Source of the DNA: JANYHF01 sp963732765
Lineage (GTDB): Bacteria > Pseudomonadota > Alphaproteobacteria > Rhizobiales > Hyphomicrobiaceae
Assembly: GCA_963732765.1 (NCBI GenBank)
Contig: CAVTAS010000008.1
Location: 744,001-808,000 of the forward strand
DNA: 64,000 nt
Reading direction: 5' to 3'
The notes under the pieces were generated by a model, which ran no database searches, was not told where the DNA came from, and saw only the letters and a program-made list of their open reading frames with translations. The position numbers were made by a program, and so were the translations under genes. Of the stretch, positions 16,889-25,298 are shown piece after piece (position 1 is the first letter of the stretch; each line of letters opens with the position of its first letter).

Positions 16889-17875
16889 ATGGCCCGCAAG
16901 CCCGTCCCCGCAGCCACCGCACACAACTGGGAAGACCTCAAGGGCGGCCCTTGGGAGCCGACTTTCGGCGGCATCCTGAGCTTCCTGCGCCGCCCCTATT
17001 CGCGCGATCTCAAAGGCGTCGACGTCGCCATCATGGGCGTCCCCTATGACAATGCCACCACGGACCGTCCGGGCACGCGCCTCGGGCCGCGCGCCATCCG
17101 CGCCGCCAGCGCGGGCCTGTCCGAGTTGAAGGCCTTCCCATTCGGCTTCGATCTGTTCGCTCATATCAACGCGGTCGACTATGGCGATTGCACCGTCAAC
17201 CACCACCTGCCCGAAACGGTGATCCCGTCGATCGAAGGCACCGCGGCCAAGGTCATCGCGTCCGGCGCGCAGCTTCTCACGCTGGGCGGCGACCACTTCA
17301 TCACCTATCCGCTCTTGAAGGCCCATGCAGCCAAGCACGGTCAGATCGCGCTGATACAATTCGACAGCCACTGCGACACCTGGCCCGACCACACAGAAGG
17401 CGCCACCAGCTTCAACCACGGCTCGATGTTCCTGCGCGCCGGCAACGAGGGGCTGATCGACCTCAAGCACTCTGTACAAGTCGGATTGCGCACCTATAAC
17501 GACAGCGCCCACGGCTTCGATATCCTCACCGCCCCCTGGCTGCACCGCAACGGCGTCGAGGCGACGATCGCGGCCATCAAGGAGCGTGTCGGCAAGGCCA
17601 AGGCCTATGTCTCATTCGACATCGATTTCCTCGATCCGGCCTATGCTCCGGGGACGGGCACGCCGGTCGCTGGCGGCCCCGCCACTTGGCAGGCGCTGGC
17701 GATTTTGCGCGGGCTGGGCGATCTCAATCTCGTTGGGATGGACATCGTGGAAGTGTCCCCGCCGTTCGACCACGCCGAAATCACAGCGATTGCCGCCGCC
17801 ACGCTGGCGCATGATTACATGGGGCTGCTGGCGGTGAAGAAGGGCGCCAAGGGCGTGCCGGTCGGGCGGATGTAA
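16889..17875 (+). CDS. speB: Agmatinase / ureohydrolase
   Basis: A 328-residue arginase-superfamily enzyme, most like agmatinase, which hydrolyses agmatine to putrescine and urea. The binuclear manganese ligands are visible: GGDHF, FDSHCDTW and SFDIDFLDP, followed by PGTGTPVAGG, which marks the agmatinase group. The first Asp-x-His motif reads DSH where DAH is commonest. The start ATG at 16889 is supported by family length. The in-frame extension to 16844 is not needed. Guanidinobutyrase or another guanidino substrate is possible. Confidence 0.88.
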   Translation: MARKPVPAATAHNWEDLKGGPWEPTFGGILSFLRRPYSRDLKGVDVAIMGVPYDNATTDRPGTRLGPRAIRAASAGLSELKAFPFGFDLFAHINAVDYGDCTVNHHLPETVIPSIEGTAAKVIASGAQLLTLGGDHFITYPLLKAHAAKHGQIALIQFDSHCDTWPDHTEGATSFNHGSMFLRAGNEGLIDLKHSVQVGLRTYNDSAHGFDILTAPWLHRNGVEATIAAIKERVGKAKAYVSFDIDFLDPAYAPGTGTPVAGGPATWQALAILRGLGDLNLVGMDIVEVSPPFDHAEITAIAAATLAHDYMGLLAVKKGAKGVPVGRM

Positions 17876-17963
17876 TCTGTTCCTCGCCACCGGCGTCTTG
17901 ATCCAGGTCATTGCCGCACGCGCCGCAATCTGACGTCGTGGCGCCAGGCGGCAGGAGGTGACC

Positions 17964-18353
17964 ATGACGAACTCGCGGCAGATCGCAGGTCTGATCGGTC
18001 CCACCGCGATTGCGATGGGCCTTGCGGAAATGCTGAACCCGCACATCTGGGCTGCGGTTACGCCGCCAATCACCTTCCAGGCGGGTACAATGCTATTCGT
18101 CGCTGGATTGGCAATCGTGCGCGCCCACAATAGCTGGCAGCGCGACTGGACCATGGTCGTTACACTGGTCGGTTGGGTCGCGCTGGTGCTTGGTGCGTTC
18201 CGGATCTTCTTTCCGGAGTTGGCTCAGCGCACAGTCGAAAATTCGTCCATTCCGCTGATCACGCAATTGCTGGTCCTGGCGGCCGGGCTGTTTCTAAGCT
18301 TCAAGGCCTATGCACCGGGATTGGCCAAAGTATCGAGCGATCACAGTAGGTAG
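17964..18353 (+). CDS. Small four-helix membrane protein, unknown
   Basis: A 129-residue protein with hydrophobic segments at about residues 8-25, 37-55, 66-85 and 99-118. I recognise no named family. The ATG follows AGGAGGTG, an excellent ribosome-binding site, so it is preferred over the GTG two codons earlier. It is convergent with ppa. Confidence 0.6.
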   Translation: MTNSRQIAGLIGPTAIAMGLAEMLNPHIWAAVTPPITFQAGTMLFVAGLAIVRAHNSWQRDWTMVVTLVGWVALVLGAFRIFFPELAQRTVENSSIPLITQLLVLAAGLFLSFKAYAPGLAKVSSDHSR

Positions 18354-18361
18354 TTTGGCGT

Positions 18362-18898
18362 CTACGCCTTCTTCGCCTTCTCCCGCGCCATCGCCTCCAG
18401 GATTAGCTTCCTGGCCTCATCCACCCCGCCCCAGTGCGAAATCTTGACCCACTTGCCAGGTTCCAGATCCTTGTAGTGGGCAAAGAAATGCTCGATCTGC
18501 TGCACGGTGATCTCGGGGAGATCCTTGTACGTCATGACCTTCTCGTAGCGGCGTGTCAGCTTGGTCGAGGGTACGGCGATGATCTTCTCGTCGCCGCCGG
18601 CGTTGTCCTCCATCACTAAGACGCCGACTGGGCGGCAGTTCATCACCGCGCCGGGCAGGATCGCACGCGTGTTGCAGACCAGCACGTCAATTGGATCGCC
18701 GTCGGACGAGAGCGTGTGCGGCACGAAGCCGTAATTGCCCGGATAAACCATGGGCGTGTAGAGGAAGCGGTCGACGAACAACGTGCCGGACGCCTTGTCC
18801 ATCTCGTATTTGATCGGTTCACCCCCCACCGGCACCTCGATGATGACGTTGATGTCGTCGGGCGGGTTCAGGCCGGTGGCGATGGCGTCGATGCGCAT
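18362..18898 (-). CDS. ppa: Inorganic pyrophosphatase
   Basis: A 178-residue family I soluble pyrophosphatase that hydrolyses PPi and drives biosynthesis forward. The signature DGDPIDVLV with its metal-binding Asp residues is intact, as are the N-terminal VIEVPVGGEPIKYEMDK region and YPGNYGFVP. Length is normal. Confidence 0.96.
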   Translation of the reverse strand: MRIDAIATGLNPPDDINVIIEVPVGGEPIKYEMDKASGTLFVDRFLYTPMVYPGNYGFVPHTLSSDGDPIDVLVCNTRAILPGAVMNCRPVGVLVMEDNAGGDEKIIAVPSTKLTRRYEKVMTYKDLPEITVQQIEHFFAHYKDLEPGKWVKISHWGGVDEARKLILEAMAREKAKKA

Positions 18899-18989
18899 GG
18901 GGCAGGTCTCTCCGATCTTGGCGTCGGACGGTGACTAGCCTATGCGGGCGGCTTGCGGCAACCTTATCGGCGCGGGATGGTTAGACCGC

Positions 18990-19259
18990 TCAGTTCCCCG
19001 TCAGCCACTCGCGGGCGCGGCGTTGGGCTTCGGCGATCTGGGCGCGGCTCATGTCGGCGGCAATCTCGGCGCGGTACTCTTTGGCGGACTGGTTGCCGCG
19101 TAGCGCAGCCAGGTTGAACCACTTGTGCGCGGTCACCACGTCGGCCTCGACGTCGCGGCCCAGCGAATACTGCAGGCCAAGCTGGAACAGCGCGTCGGCC
19201 GAGGCCAGGGCGGCGCCCATGTTGGGCGTCTCAAAAGTCTGCATATCTGCGCGTGCCAT
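18990..19259 (-). CDS. Small Sel1-like repeat protein
   Basis: An 89-residue protein. The central part (ALFQLGLQYSLGRDV..., HKWFNLAALRGN) matches the Sel1-like repeat consensus, about one and a half repeats. Such repeats mediate protein binding. There is no signal peptide or membrane segment. I chose the ATG at 19259, and function is unknown. Confidence 0.65.
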   Translation of the reverse strand: MARADMQTFETPNMGAALASADALFQLGLQYSLGRDVEADVVTAHKWFNLAALRGNQSAKEYRAEIAADMSRAQIAEAQRRAREWLTGN

Positions 19260-19580
19260 GTCGTAAAACTCCCCACTGTGACTGGCGTTTCCTCATCGTC
19301 CGTGTCCGAGCCATCCACACAAGGCTCGATCGCGGCGCGTTGAATGACAGGATGGCGTGGGATGCCGAACAAGGCGTAAATGCGGTGAAGACAGTTTATC
19401 AGGGTTCTGACAATAGACGTTTCCGAAGTATGAGCGGTTGCACTCAGATGGCGCAAAAGTCTTGAAAGTGTTTGGATTTTAACGGGATTCGCGCAAATGC
19501 GGTGAGGATTTGCTAACCACGATTTGAAGTTGGGAAAGCGGTCTTGCCCTCCCCCGCGAAGTGGCGGAGGAGAGGGCAAA
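19260..19580. other. Intergenic region with a terminator-like hairpin
   Basis: About 320 bases. At 19544-19579 TTGCCCTC and GAGGGCAA bracket a GC-rich hairpin just past the stop of the minus-strand GST gene, a likely terminator. It also resembles the end hairpins of the dispersed element described elsewhere. The rest holds no supported gene. Confidence 0.5.
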
Positions 19581-20282
19581 TCACGTCGCCCGCTGCCCGA
19601 ATAGCACCTTGCGCGCTTCATCGTCCTTACTCAGATCGACTTTGCCCTGTTGTTCCTTGGCGACGTCCAGCCCACGCTTGACAGCGGGACGGGCCTCCAT
19701 GCGGCCCAGCCAGGCATGCAGGTTCGGAAAGTCCTCGATGGTCTGGCCTTGCCGCTCATAGGGGCGCACCCAGGGAAAACACGCCATATCGGCGATGGAA
19801 TAGTCGCCAGCGATGTAGTCTTTGCCCGCCAACTGACGGTTCAGCACGCCGTAGAGGCGGTTCACTTCATTGGTGTAGCGGTCGATACCGTACTGGATTT
19901 TCTCTGGCGCGTAGTGACGGAAATGGTGGCACTGGCCGCCCATCGGTCCCAGGCCCCCCATCTGCCACATCAGCCACTGCTCGACAGCGACGCGGTCGCG
20001 CTCGCCGGTGGGATAGAATTTGCCGGTCTTGCGGCCGAGATACTGCAGGATCGCCCCGCTCTCGAACACCGAAATCGGCTGCCCGCCCGGCCCATCTGGA
20101 TCGACGATGGCCGGCATGCGGTTGTTCGGAGCGATCTTCAGGAAGTCCGGCTTGAACTGCTCGCCCTTGCCGATATCGACCAGATGCACCGTGTAAGGGA
20201 GGTCCGCCTCCTCCAGGAAGATCGAGATCTTGTAGGCGTTCGGCGTCGGCCAGATGTGCAGTTCGATGGGCCGTTGGGGCAT
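19581..20282 (-). CDS. Glutathione S-transferase (YfcG/YghU-like)
   Basis: A 233-residue GST. The thioredoxin-like N-terminal domain begins IELHIWPTPNAYKISIFLEE, with TPN as in the disulfide-reducing Nu-class YfcG/YghU enzymes. It also has the NNRMPAIVDPDG cis-proline turn and the ESGAILQYL glutathione-binding Glu-Ser. The all-helical C-terminal domain contains GDYSIADMACFPWV, the N-capping box. Disulfide reductase activity is plausible by family. It is divergent from nothing obvious and is followed upstream by a palindromic repeat. Confidence 0.9.
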   Translation of the reverse strand: MPQRPIELHIWPTPNAYKISIFLEEADLPYTVHLVDIGKGEQFKPDFLKIAPNNRMPAIVDPDGPGGQPISVFESGAILQYLGRKTGKFYPTGERDRVAVEQWLMWQMGGLGPMGGQCHHFRHYAPEKIQYGIDRYTNEVNRLYGVLNRQLAGKDYIAGDYSIADMACFPWVRPYERQGQTIEDFPNLHAWLGRMEARPAVKRGLDVAKEQQGKVDLSKDDEARKVLFGQRAT

Positions 20283-20294
20283 TTGAGGTTCCGC

Positions 20295-20411
20295 TTAAAC
20301 GGGGACAGTAAGTAAAACGGGGACAGTTTACCTATTTCCAAGCTGATTTTACTTGCAGGGTAGTGCTCTCAGGGAAATAGGTAAACTGTCCCTGTTTTAC
20401 TTCCCCGTTTA
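20295..20411. repeat. GGGGACAGTTTAC inverted-repeat element, copy 2
   Basis: A compound inverted repeat. The left side has two tandem units with AAACGGGGACAGT, and the right side (20373-20411) is nearly complementary. The spacer is about 33 bases. The core matches copy 1 at 15977-16067. It ends two bases before the regA stop codon, so it also sits in the regA 3' region. Confidence 0.85.
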
Positions 20412-20413
20412 GG

Positions 20414-20977
20414 CTACTTCGGCGCGCGCTTGGCGAGGATGCGTTGCAAGGTCCGGCGGTGCATGTTCAGACGTCGCGCCGTTTCCGAGACATTGCGGTC
20501 GCACAGCTCGAACACGCGCTGGATATGTTCCCAACGCACACGGTCGGCCGACATCGGATTTTCCGGCGGCATCGCTTTGTGGTCGCGGTTGGCAAGGAGC
20601 GCATTGCACACATCGTCGGCGTCGGCCGGCTTGGAGAGGTAATCCACCGCGCCCAGCTTGACCGCCGACACCGCCGTCGCGATGTTGCCGTAGCCCGTCA
20701 GCACCACCACGCGCGTATCGGTCCGCGCACGGCTCAGCTCTTCGATCACATCGAGGCCGTTGCCATCTTCCAGTCGCATATCGACCACCGCAAAGGCCGG
20801 TGCCGCCTTGCGGATCATGTCGCGCGCCTCCACCACGGTGGCGGCCATTCGCACCTCGAAGCCGCGCAGTTCAAGGGCGCGTCCTATACGGGTCAGAAAG
20901 GCGCGATCGTCGTCGACGATCAACAAGGTCTTGTCGGCAGGCAGTTGCAGCTCAGCGGGCTTGTCGGTCAAAGGCAT
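20414..20977 (-). CDS. regA: RegA/ActR/PrrA family response regulator
   Basis: A 187-residue response regulator of the redox-responsive RegB/RegA system, which controls respiration, carbon and nitrogen fixation genes in alphaproteobacteria. The receiver domain has the acidic pair DDD near residue 22, the phospho-acceptor Asp in VVDMRLEDGN and the Lys in LSKPAD. The C-terminus carries the Fis-type helix-turn-helix NVSETARRLNMHRRTLQRIL, almost invariant in this family. regB lies upstream on the same strand with a 172-base gap. No senC/prrC gene lies between them. Confidence 0.94.
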   Translation of the reverse strand: MPLTDKPAELQLPADKTLLIVDDDRAFLTRIGRALELRGFEVRMAATVVEARDMIRKAAPAFAVVDMRLEDGNGLDVIEELSRARTDTRVVVLTGYGNIATAVSAVKLGAVDYLSKPADADDVCNALLANRDHKAMPPENPMSADRVRWEHIQRVFELCDRNVSETARRLNMHRRTLQRILAKRAPK

Positions 20978-21149
20978 CTCCCGTTACCGGGCAACTTATT
21001 GTTGCGGCGCAATGTCAATTGGGCGGTCTGTCTCACCACTAATTGCGCACGAGCGCAAGCCTTGCGCCGCGATATGATTGGATGGCCTGGGCGGTTGCCA
21101 CCATGACAGTTACTTCGGCGGTCGTCCTGGGATGGTTCAGACTCTTGGT

Positions 21150-22514
21150 TCAGCTGGCATCCAGCGCATCCAATCCCTTGGGACCTGCGCCCTGGAATTT
21201 CGCGCGCGGCCAGGAGACTTGCACCACCGCCCCGCTCTGGGCCGGCTCGCGATTGGCGATTTCAATTTCTGCGCCTGAACGCTCAAGCAGCGTCTTGGCG
21301 ATAAAGAAGCCCAGGCCTAACCCGCCGCCTTGCTCGTCTTTGGTGAGCTGGCGGTCCGGTGCGCCGCGAGTTGTGACGTAAGGATCGCCCAGCGAGCCCA
21401 AAATGCCGGGCGGAAAACCCGGTCCGTCGTCGGTAATGGTTATGGTGACCCGATCGGCCGTCCAGCCGGCCAGGATATCGACCCGCGTGCGGGCGAAGTC
21501 GACCGCGTTCTCGACCAGATTGGTGAGGCCATAGACGACGCCGGGCCGGCGCTCGGACACCGGCTCTTCGGCTGATTTGCCTTCCAGGCCAGGCGACGGG
21601 CCCGCCGCGACCACAATTTCCTTCTCGAACACCCGGAACGGCTCAACCGCCTCGTCGATCAGATGTTTCAGCGGCAAATAGGCGTGCAAAGGATCGCCGA
21701 GCGCCGAACGCTCGGTCAGCGTGCGCAAGATCTCGCGGCAACGCTGGGCCTGGCTGCGCAACAGTTCCATGTCTTCGGACAGCGGACTGTCTTTGGGAAG
21801 ACTGCGCAAAATTTCCTTCACCACCACCGTGATGGTGCCCAGCGGCGTGCCAAGTTCATGCGCGGCGGCGGCGGCAAGACCATCCAGCGCATGCAGGCGC
21901 TGCTCGCGCGACAGCACGTGCTCGGTGGCCGCCAGTGCTTCGGACATCTGCCAGGCTTCGCGGGCAAGCCGGCGGGCATACAGACCCATGAAGACCATGC
22001 CGCACAGGATCGAAGCCCACACCCCAGCGGTGTAAATCGGGGGCAGCGTGAACTGCAGGCCGGGATACCACGGCAAGGGAAGGTGATAGCGCGTCAGCAG
22101 CCCCGCGACGGCCAGGGTCAGCACGCTCAGCACAAGGGTGCTCTCGAGCGGCAACGTGGCGGCGGCAACCGTGACGGGCGCCATCAGAAGGAAGCAGAAG
22201 GGGTTGTCTATTCCGCCAGTCAGATAAAGCAGGCTGCCCAACTGGGCCATGTCAAAGACCAGGAGCGCCGTCCCGAACGGAACCGACAGCCGGTGGCGGG
22301 CGGCAAAGCGCAGTTGCATGATCGTGGAGACCACCGCGGACAGCCCGATGGCGATCAGGCAAAGCCCAATCGGGAGCGGAAAGCCAAATCCGAAATGGGT
22401 CCCAAGTACAACCGCAAGCTGTCCACAACCGGCAATCCAACGCAGCCGCGTGAGCGTTTGCAGCCTGAGGCGGCTGGTAGACGCTTGCAGACGGTGGCGA
22501 GGCAAGACTTGCAT
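21150..22514 (-). CDS. regB: RegB/ActS/PrrB family sensor histidine kinase
   Basis: The membrane sensor partner of RegA. About 454 residues with five to six hydrophobic segments in the first 190 residues. Between them is LTGGIDNPF, the quinone-binding heptad known in RegB. The phospho-acceptor box is AAAAHELGTPLGT. The dimerisation region contains Cys in QAQRCREIL, matching the redox-active Cys of RegB. The HATPase domain shows NLVENAVDFA, DDGPGFP and GGGLGLGFFIAK. The frame is open to 22640, but the ATG at 22514 gives the family start. Confidence 0.93.
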   Translation of the reverse strand: MQVLPRHRLQASTSRLRLQTLTRLRWIAGCGQLAVVLGTHFGFGFPLPIGLCLIAIGLSAVVSTIMQLRFAARHRLSVPFGTALLVFDMAQLGSLLYLTGGIDNPFCFLLMAPVTVAAATLPLESTLVLSVLTLAVAGLLTRYHLPLPWYPGLQFTLPPIYTAGVWASILCGMVFMGLYARRLAREAWQMSEALAATEHVLSREQRLHALDGLAAAAAHELGTPLGTITVVVKEILRSLPKDSPLSEDMELLRSQAQRCREILRTLTERSALGDPLHAYLPLKHLIDEAVEPFRVFEKEIVVAAGPSPGLEGKSAEEPVSERRPGVVYGLTNLVENAVDFARTRVDILAGWTADRVTITITDDGPGFPPGILGSLGDPYVTTRGAPDRQLTKDEQGGGLGLGFFIAKTLLERSGAEIEIANREPAQSGAVVQVSWPRAKFQGAGPKGLDALDAS

Positions 22515-22850
22515 GATACCGTTGTTGCCGTGGCGCGCAGCTCGACAATGCCGACCGATACCCGCCGGGGCAAGCGGCATGGAACGATTGTGACTATTAT
22601 AAGCGCATCTTGCCACATTGCATCTGGCTGGTGGCGGCAAAGCGACCGCGTCGCGCCTCAGGTCCGTTAGGGAGGATTAGTAAGCTGTTGGCGAATCGGA
22701 GACAAATCGGTAGCTTCGACTGTCAAGCTGGCGCTACGTTGGTCGACCGAGGGTTTGCAGACTGGGGCGCGAACCCTGTGGATAAGCTGTTGATAAGCCG
22801 GCTGACGAGCGAATTTTCGCTTGTGTCGGGACTTCGGGGGAGGGGCTGAC
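22515..22850. other. Divergent regB/phaZ intergenic region with two DnaA-box-like 9-mers
   Basis: About 340 bases between divergent genes. At 22777-22785 is TGTGGATAA, the exact complement of the consensus DnaA box. At 22788-22796 is TGTTGATAA, one mismatch away and in the same orientation, two bases on. No other gene is supported here. Confidence 0.5.
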
Positions 22851-24185
22851 GTGCTTTATCATCTTTTCGAATTGGGCCAGGCGGCGGTTCGTCCGGCCCG
22901 GTACACGGCTGACGCCTATCGGATGTTCTTCAACAATCCGTTCAATCCGTTCTCGCATACCGCAGTCGGTCGTGGGGCGGTTGCGGCCTGCGAAGTGTTC
23001 GAGCGAACCACGCGCCGTTATACCAAACCGGCTTTCGGGCTTCCCACGACGCCAAGCCGGGCGGGCGTGGTGGATGTGCGCGAGCGGGTGGTTTGGCAGA
23101 GTCCGTTTTGCCGCGTGATCCATTTCAGCCGCGATCTGCCGCCTGACCGCGTCGCCGATCCAAAAGTACTGCTGGTGGCCCCTATGTCGGGTCATCACGC
23201 GACCTTGCTGCGCGGCACCGTGAAATCGCTGCTGCCCGACCATGAGGTGTTCATCACCGATTGGACCGATGCGCGCGTGGTTCCGCTCGATGCTGGACGT
23301 TTCGACCTGAACACCTATATCGACCACATGATTGCGATGTTCCGTATGTTCGCGGGCGACGTGCATGTGGTTGCCGTTTGCCAGCCATCGGTTCCCGTGT
23401 TGGCGGCCGTCTCGCACATGGAGAAAATTGGCGATCCCGCCGTGCCGGCCTCAATGGTTCTGATGGGCGGACCGATCGATACCCGCATTTCGCCAACCGC
23501 TGTCAACAAAATGGCCGCCGAAAAATCGATCAGCTGGTTTCAGAACAATGTCATTACAACAGTACCGTGGCCCAATCAGGGGCGCGGTCGCGAAGTATAT
23601 CCGGGGTTTCTACAACTTACAGGTTTCATGACAATGAACCTGGATCGCCACATCAATGCCCACAAAGACTTGTTTCTTCATCTTGTGCGCGGTGACGGTG
23701 ATTCGGCACAGAAGCACAGGGAATTTTACGACGAGTATCTTGCCGTGATGGATTTGTCGGCCGAGTTTTACTTGCAAACCGTGGAGAGCGCCTTCATCCG
23801 GCACGACCTCGCCAAGGGCACCATGATGTATCGCAAAGAGGCGGTACAGCCCGATCTCATTAAGCGCACCGCGCTGATGACGGTAGAAGGCGAAAACGAC
23901 GACATCACGGGGCTCGGCCAATGCGCAGCTGCGCAGGGGTTGTGCTCGGGGCTTAGCGAGCATCAGAGGCTGCATTTCGTGCTGCCCGGTGTCGGCCACT
24001 ATGGCATTTTCAATGGTTCGCGCTTCCGGGCCGAGCTGTTGCCACGCATCGCCGGCTTCGTGCGCCAGCACGATGCGCCGTTTGGGCGGCGTAGCGCGGC
24101 CGGCGCTGCAAGCGCTGCTGCGGTGTCGCAAACCCATTCGGACGCCGATTCGCGCCCGTTGTCGTTACTGCCCGATGCGCCTTGA
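22851..24185 (+). CDS. phaZ: Intracellular polyhydroxyalkanoate depolymerase
   Basis: A 444-residue PhaZ of the intracellular type that mobilises stored PHB. The start is the GTG at 22851, after GGGGGAGGGG, giving MLYHLFELGQ as in the family. The nucleophile elbow reads VVAVCQPSV, with Cys177 in place of the usual Ser, as known for the Ralstonia PhaZ1 family. The PGVGHYGIFNG segment holds the catalytic His. Together with phaA and phaR about 25 kb away, this points to a PHB storage cycle. The Ala/Ser-rich C-terminal tail of about 35 residues is probably disordered. Confidence 0.93.
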   Translation: MLYHLFELGQAAVRPARYTADAYRMFFNNPFNPFSHTAVGRGAVAACEVFERTTRRYTKPAFGLPTTPSRAGVVDVRERVVWQSPFCRVIHFSRDLPPDRVADPKVLLVAPMSGHHATLLRGTVKSLLPDHEVFITDWTDARVVPLDAGRFDLNTYIDHMIAMFRMFAGDVHVVAVCQPSVPVLAAVSHMEKIGDPAVPASMVLMGGPIDTRISPTAVNKMAAEKSISWFQNNVITTVPWPNQGRGREVYPGFLQLTGFMTMNLDRHINAHKDLFLHLVRGDGDSAQKHREFYDEYLAVMDLSAEFYLQTVESAFIRHDLAKGTMMYRKEAVQPDLIKRTALMTVEGENDDITGLGQCAAAQGLCSGLSEHQRLHFVLPGVGHYGIFNGSRFRAELLPRIAGFVRQHDAPFGRRSAAGAASAAAVSQTHSDADSRPLSLLPDAP

Positions 24186-24240
24186 GCGCTGGGCCAATTG
24201 GTGGAAACGAGTAACCTGGGCAGTCGTCCCGGGAGGAGTC

Positions 24241-25197
24241 ATGAGGGCGCTGCAACGGTTCGTTCGTAGCCGGGGCGCCCTTATCGATGGCGGAAACGCC
24301 AAGCGTGCAAGGAGCGGTGACGTGGCTAACGCAACCAGAGTACGGCTGAACCGGTCTACCGGCGGCGATGGTTTGGAGCAGGCCTTGCGCGCGGCATTGA
24401 AACGCGAGCAGGGACTGGAAGTGTTCGGTTTGAACACGCCCGTGCAGGTGCGACGCCACCCGGCAGCCCGCCGCCTGACCCTGCGCGTCAGCCAGGTACG
24501 GCGCGAGGTGGTGCTGACCATCCCACCCGGGGGCAGTCTCCTGGAAGCGGGCAAATTCGTCGGCCAGCATATGGATTGGGTGCGTCAGCGCCTGGAACAA
24601 CTGCCCGCTCAGATCGACTTGGTGCATGGCGCGCGCATTCTGTATCGCGGCGAACCGCATATGATCGAGATGCTGGGGCCGACCCGGCACCAGCGTGTGG
24701 CCTGGAGCGAGGGGACGCGCGCTGCCCGGGTTGCCCTGAAAGAACTGGTCGAGGCTGCCGCCCCCAGCCGCAAGGCACGCGTTGCGCTGCCTGAAAAGCT
24801 GCTACCGCGCCTGCGCGTCAGCGGACTTGAAGAGCACGCGCCGCGCCGCTTGCGCGATTGGCTGATGAAGCAGGCGCACGACGAACTGTCCAAGCGCGTT
24901 GCTGTGCACACAGCCAATCTTGGGCTGCGCGCCAGCCGCGTCACGGTGCGCGACCAGACCAGCCGCTGGGGATCGTGCTCGTCCGCGCGCGTCCTTTCTT
25001 TCTCCTGGCGATTGATCCTGGCACCAACCTTTGTGCTCGATTATGTCGCTGCGCACGAAGTGGCGCATCTGAAAGAGATGAACCACGGACCGCGGTTCTG
25101 GGCGTTGGTGCGAAAAACCAATCCTCGCATGGAAGAGGCGCGCCGCTGGCTTAAGAAGCATGGCGCCGAGTTGCACCGTTACGCACTGCCGGCCTGA
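24241..25197 (+). CDS. YgjP/SprT-like M48-type metallopeptidase (DUF45)
   Basis: A 318-residue protein of the YgjP-like metallopeptidase domain family. The zinc motif AAHEVAHLKEMNHGPRFW (HEVAH plus a third His) is intact, and the upstream SRWGSCSS block is a family hallmark. The N-terminal 60 residues are not conserved. The ATG at 24241 follows GGGAGGAGTC, so the longer upstream frame is not used. Substrate unknown. It is probably cytosolic. Confidence 0.88.
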   Translation: MRALQRFVRSRGALIDGGNAKRARSGDVANATRVRLNRSTGGDGLEQALRAALKREQGLEVFGLNTPVQVRRHPAARRLTLRVSQVRREVVLTIPPGGSLLEAGKFVGQHMDWVRQRLEQLPAQIDLVHGARILYRGEPHMIEMLGPTRHQRVAWSEGTRAARVALKELVEAAAPSRKARVALPEKLLPRLRVSGLEEHAPRRLRDWLMKQAHDELSKRVAVHTANLGLRASRVTVRDQTSRWGSCSSARVLSFSWRLILAPTFVLDYVAAHEVAHLKEMNHGPRFWALVRKTNPRMEEARRWLKKHGAELHRYALPA

Positions 25198-25298
25198 GGC
25201 GACCGGTCAGCGTCGACTGGTTAACTTAGTGAGCATTTGTTATCGTTGCGTCCGCGTAAAAGTCCGGCCAGTGGGGATCGGCGCGAGGAACGCTGCGA

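Noticed and set aside
22515..22850. Replication origin
   Set aside because: Only two DnaA-box-like sites, no AT-rich unwinding region and no origin-linked genes.
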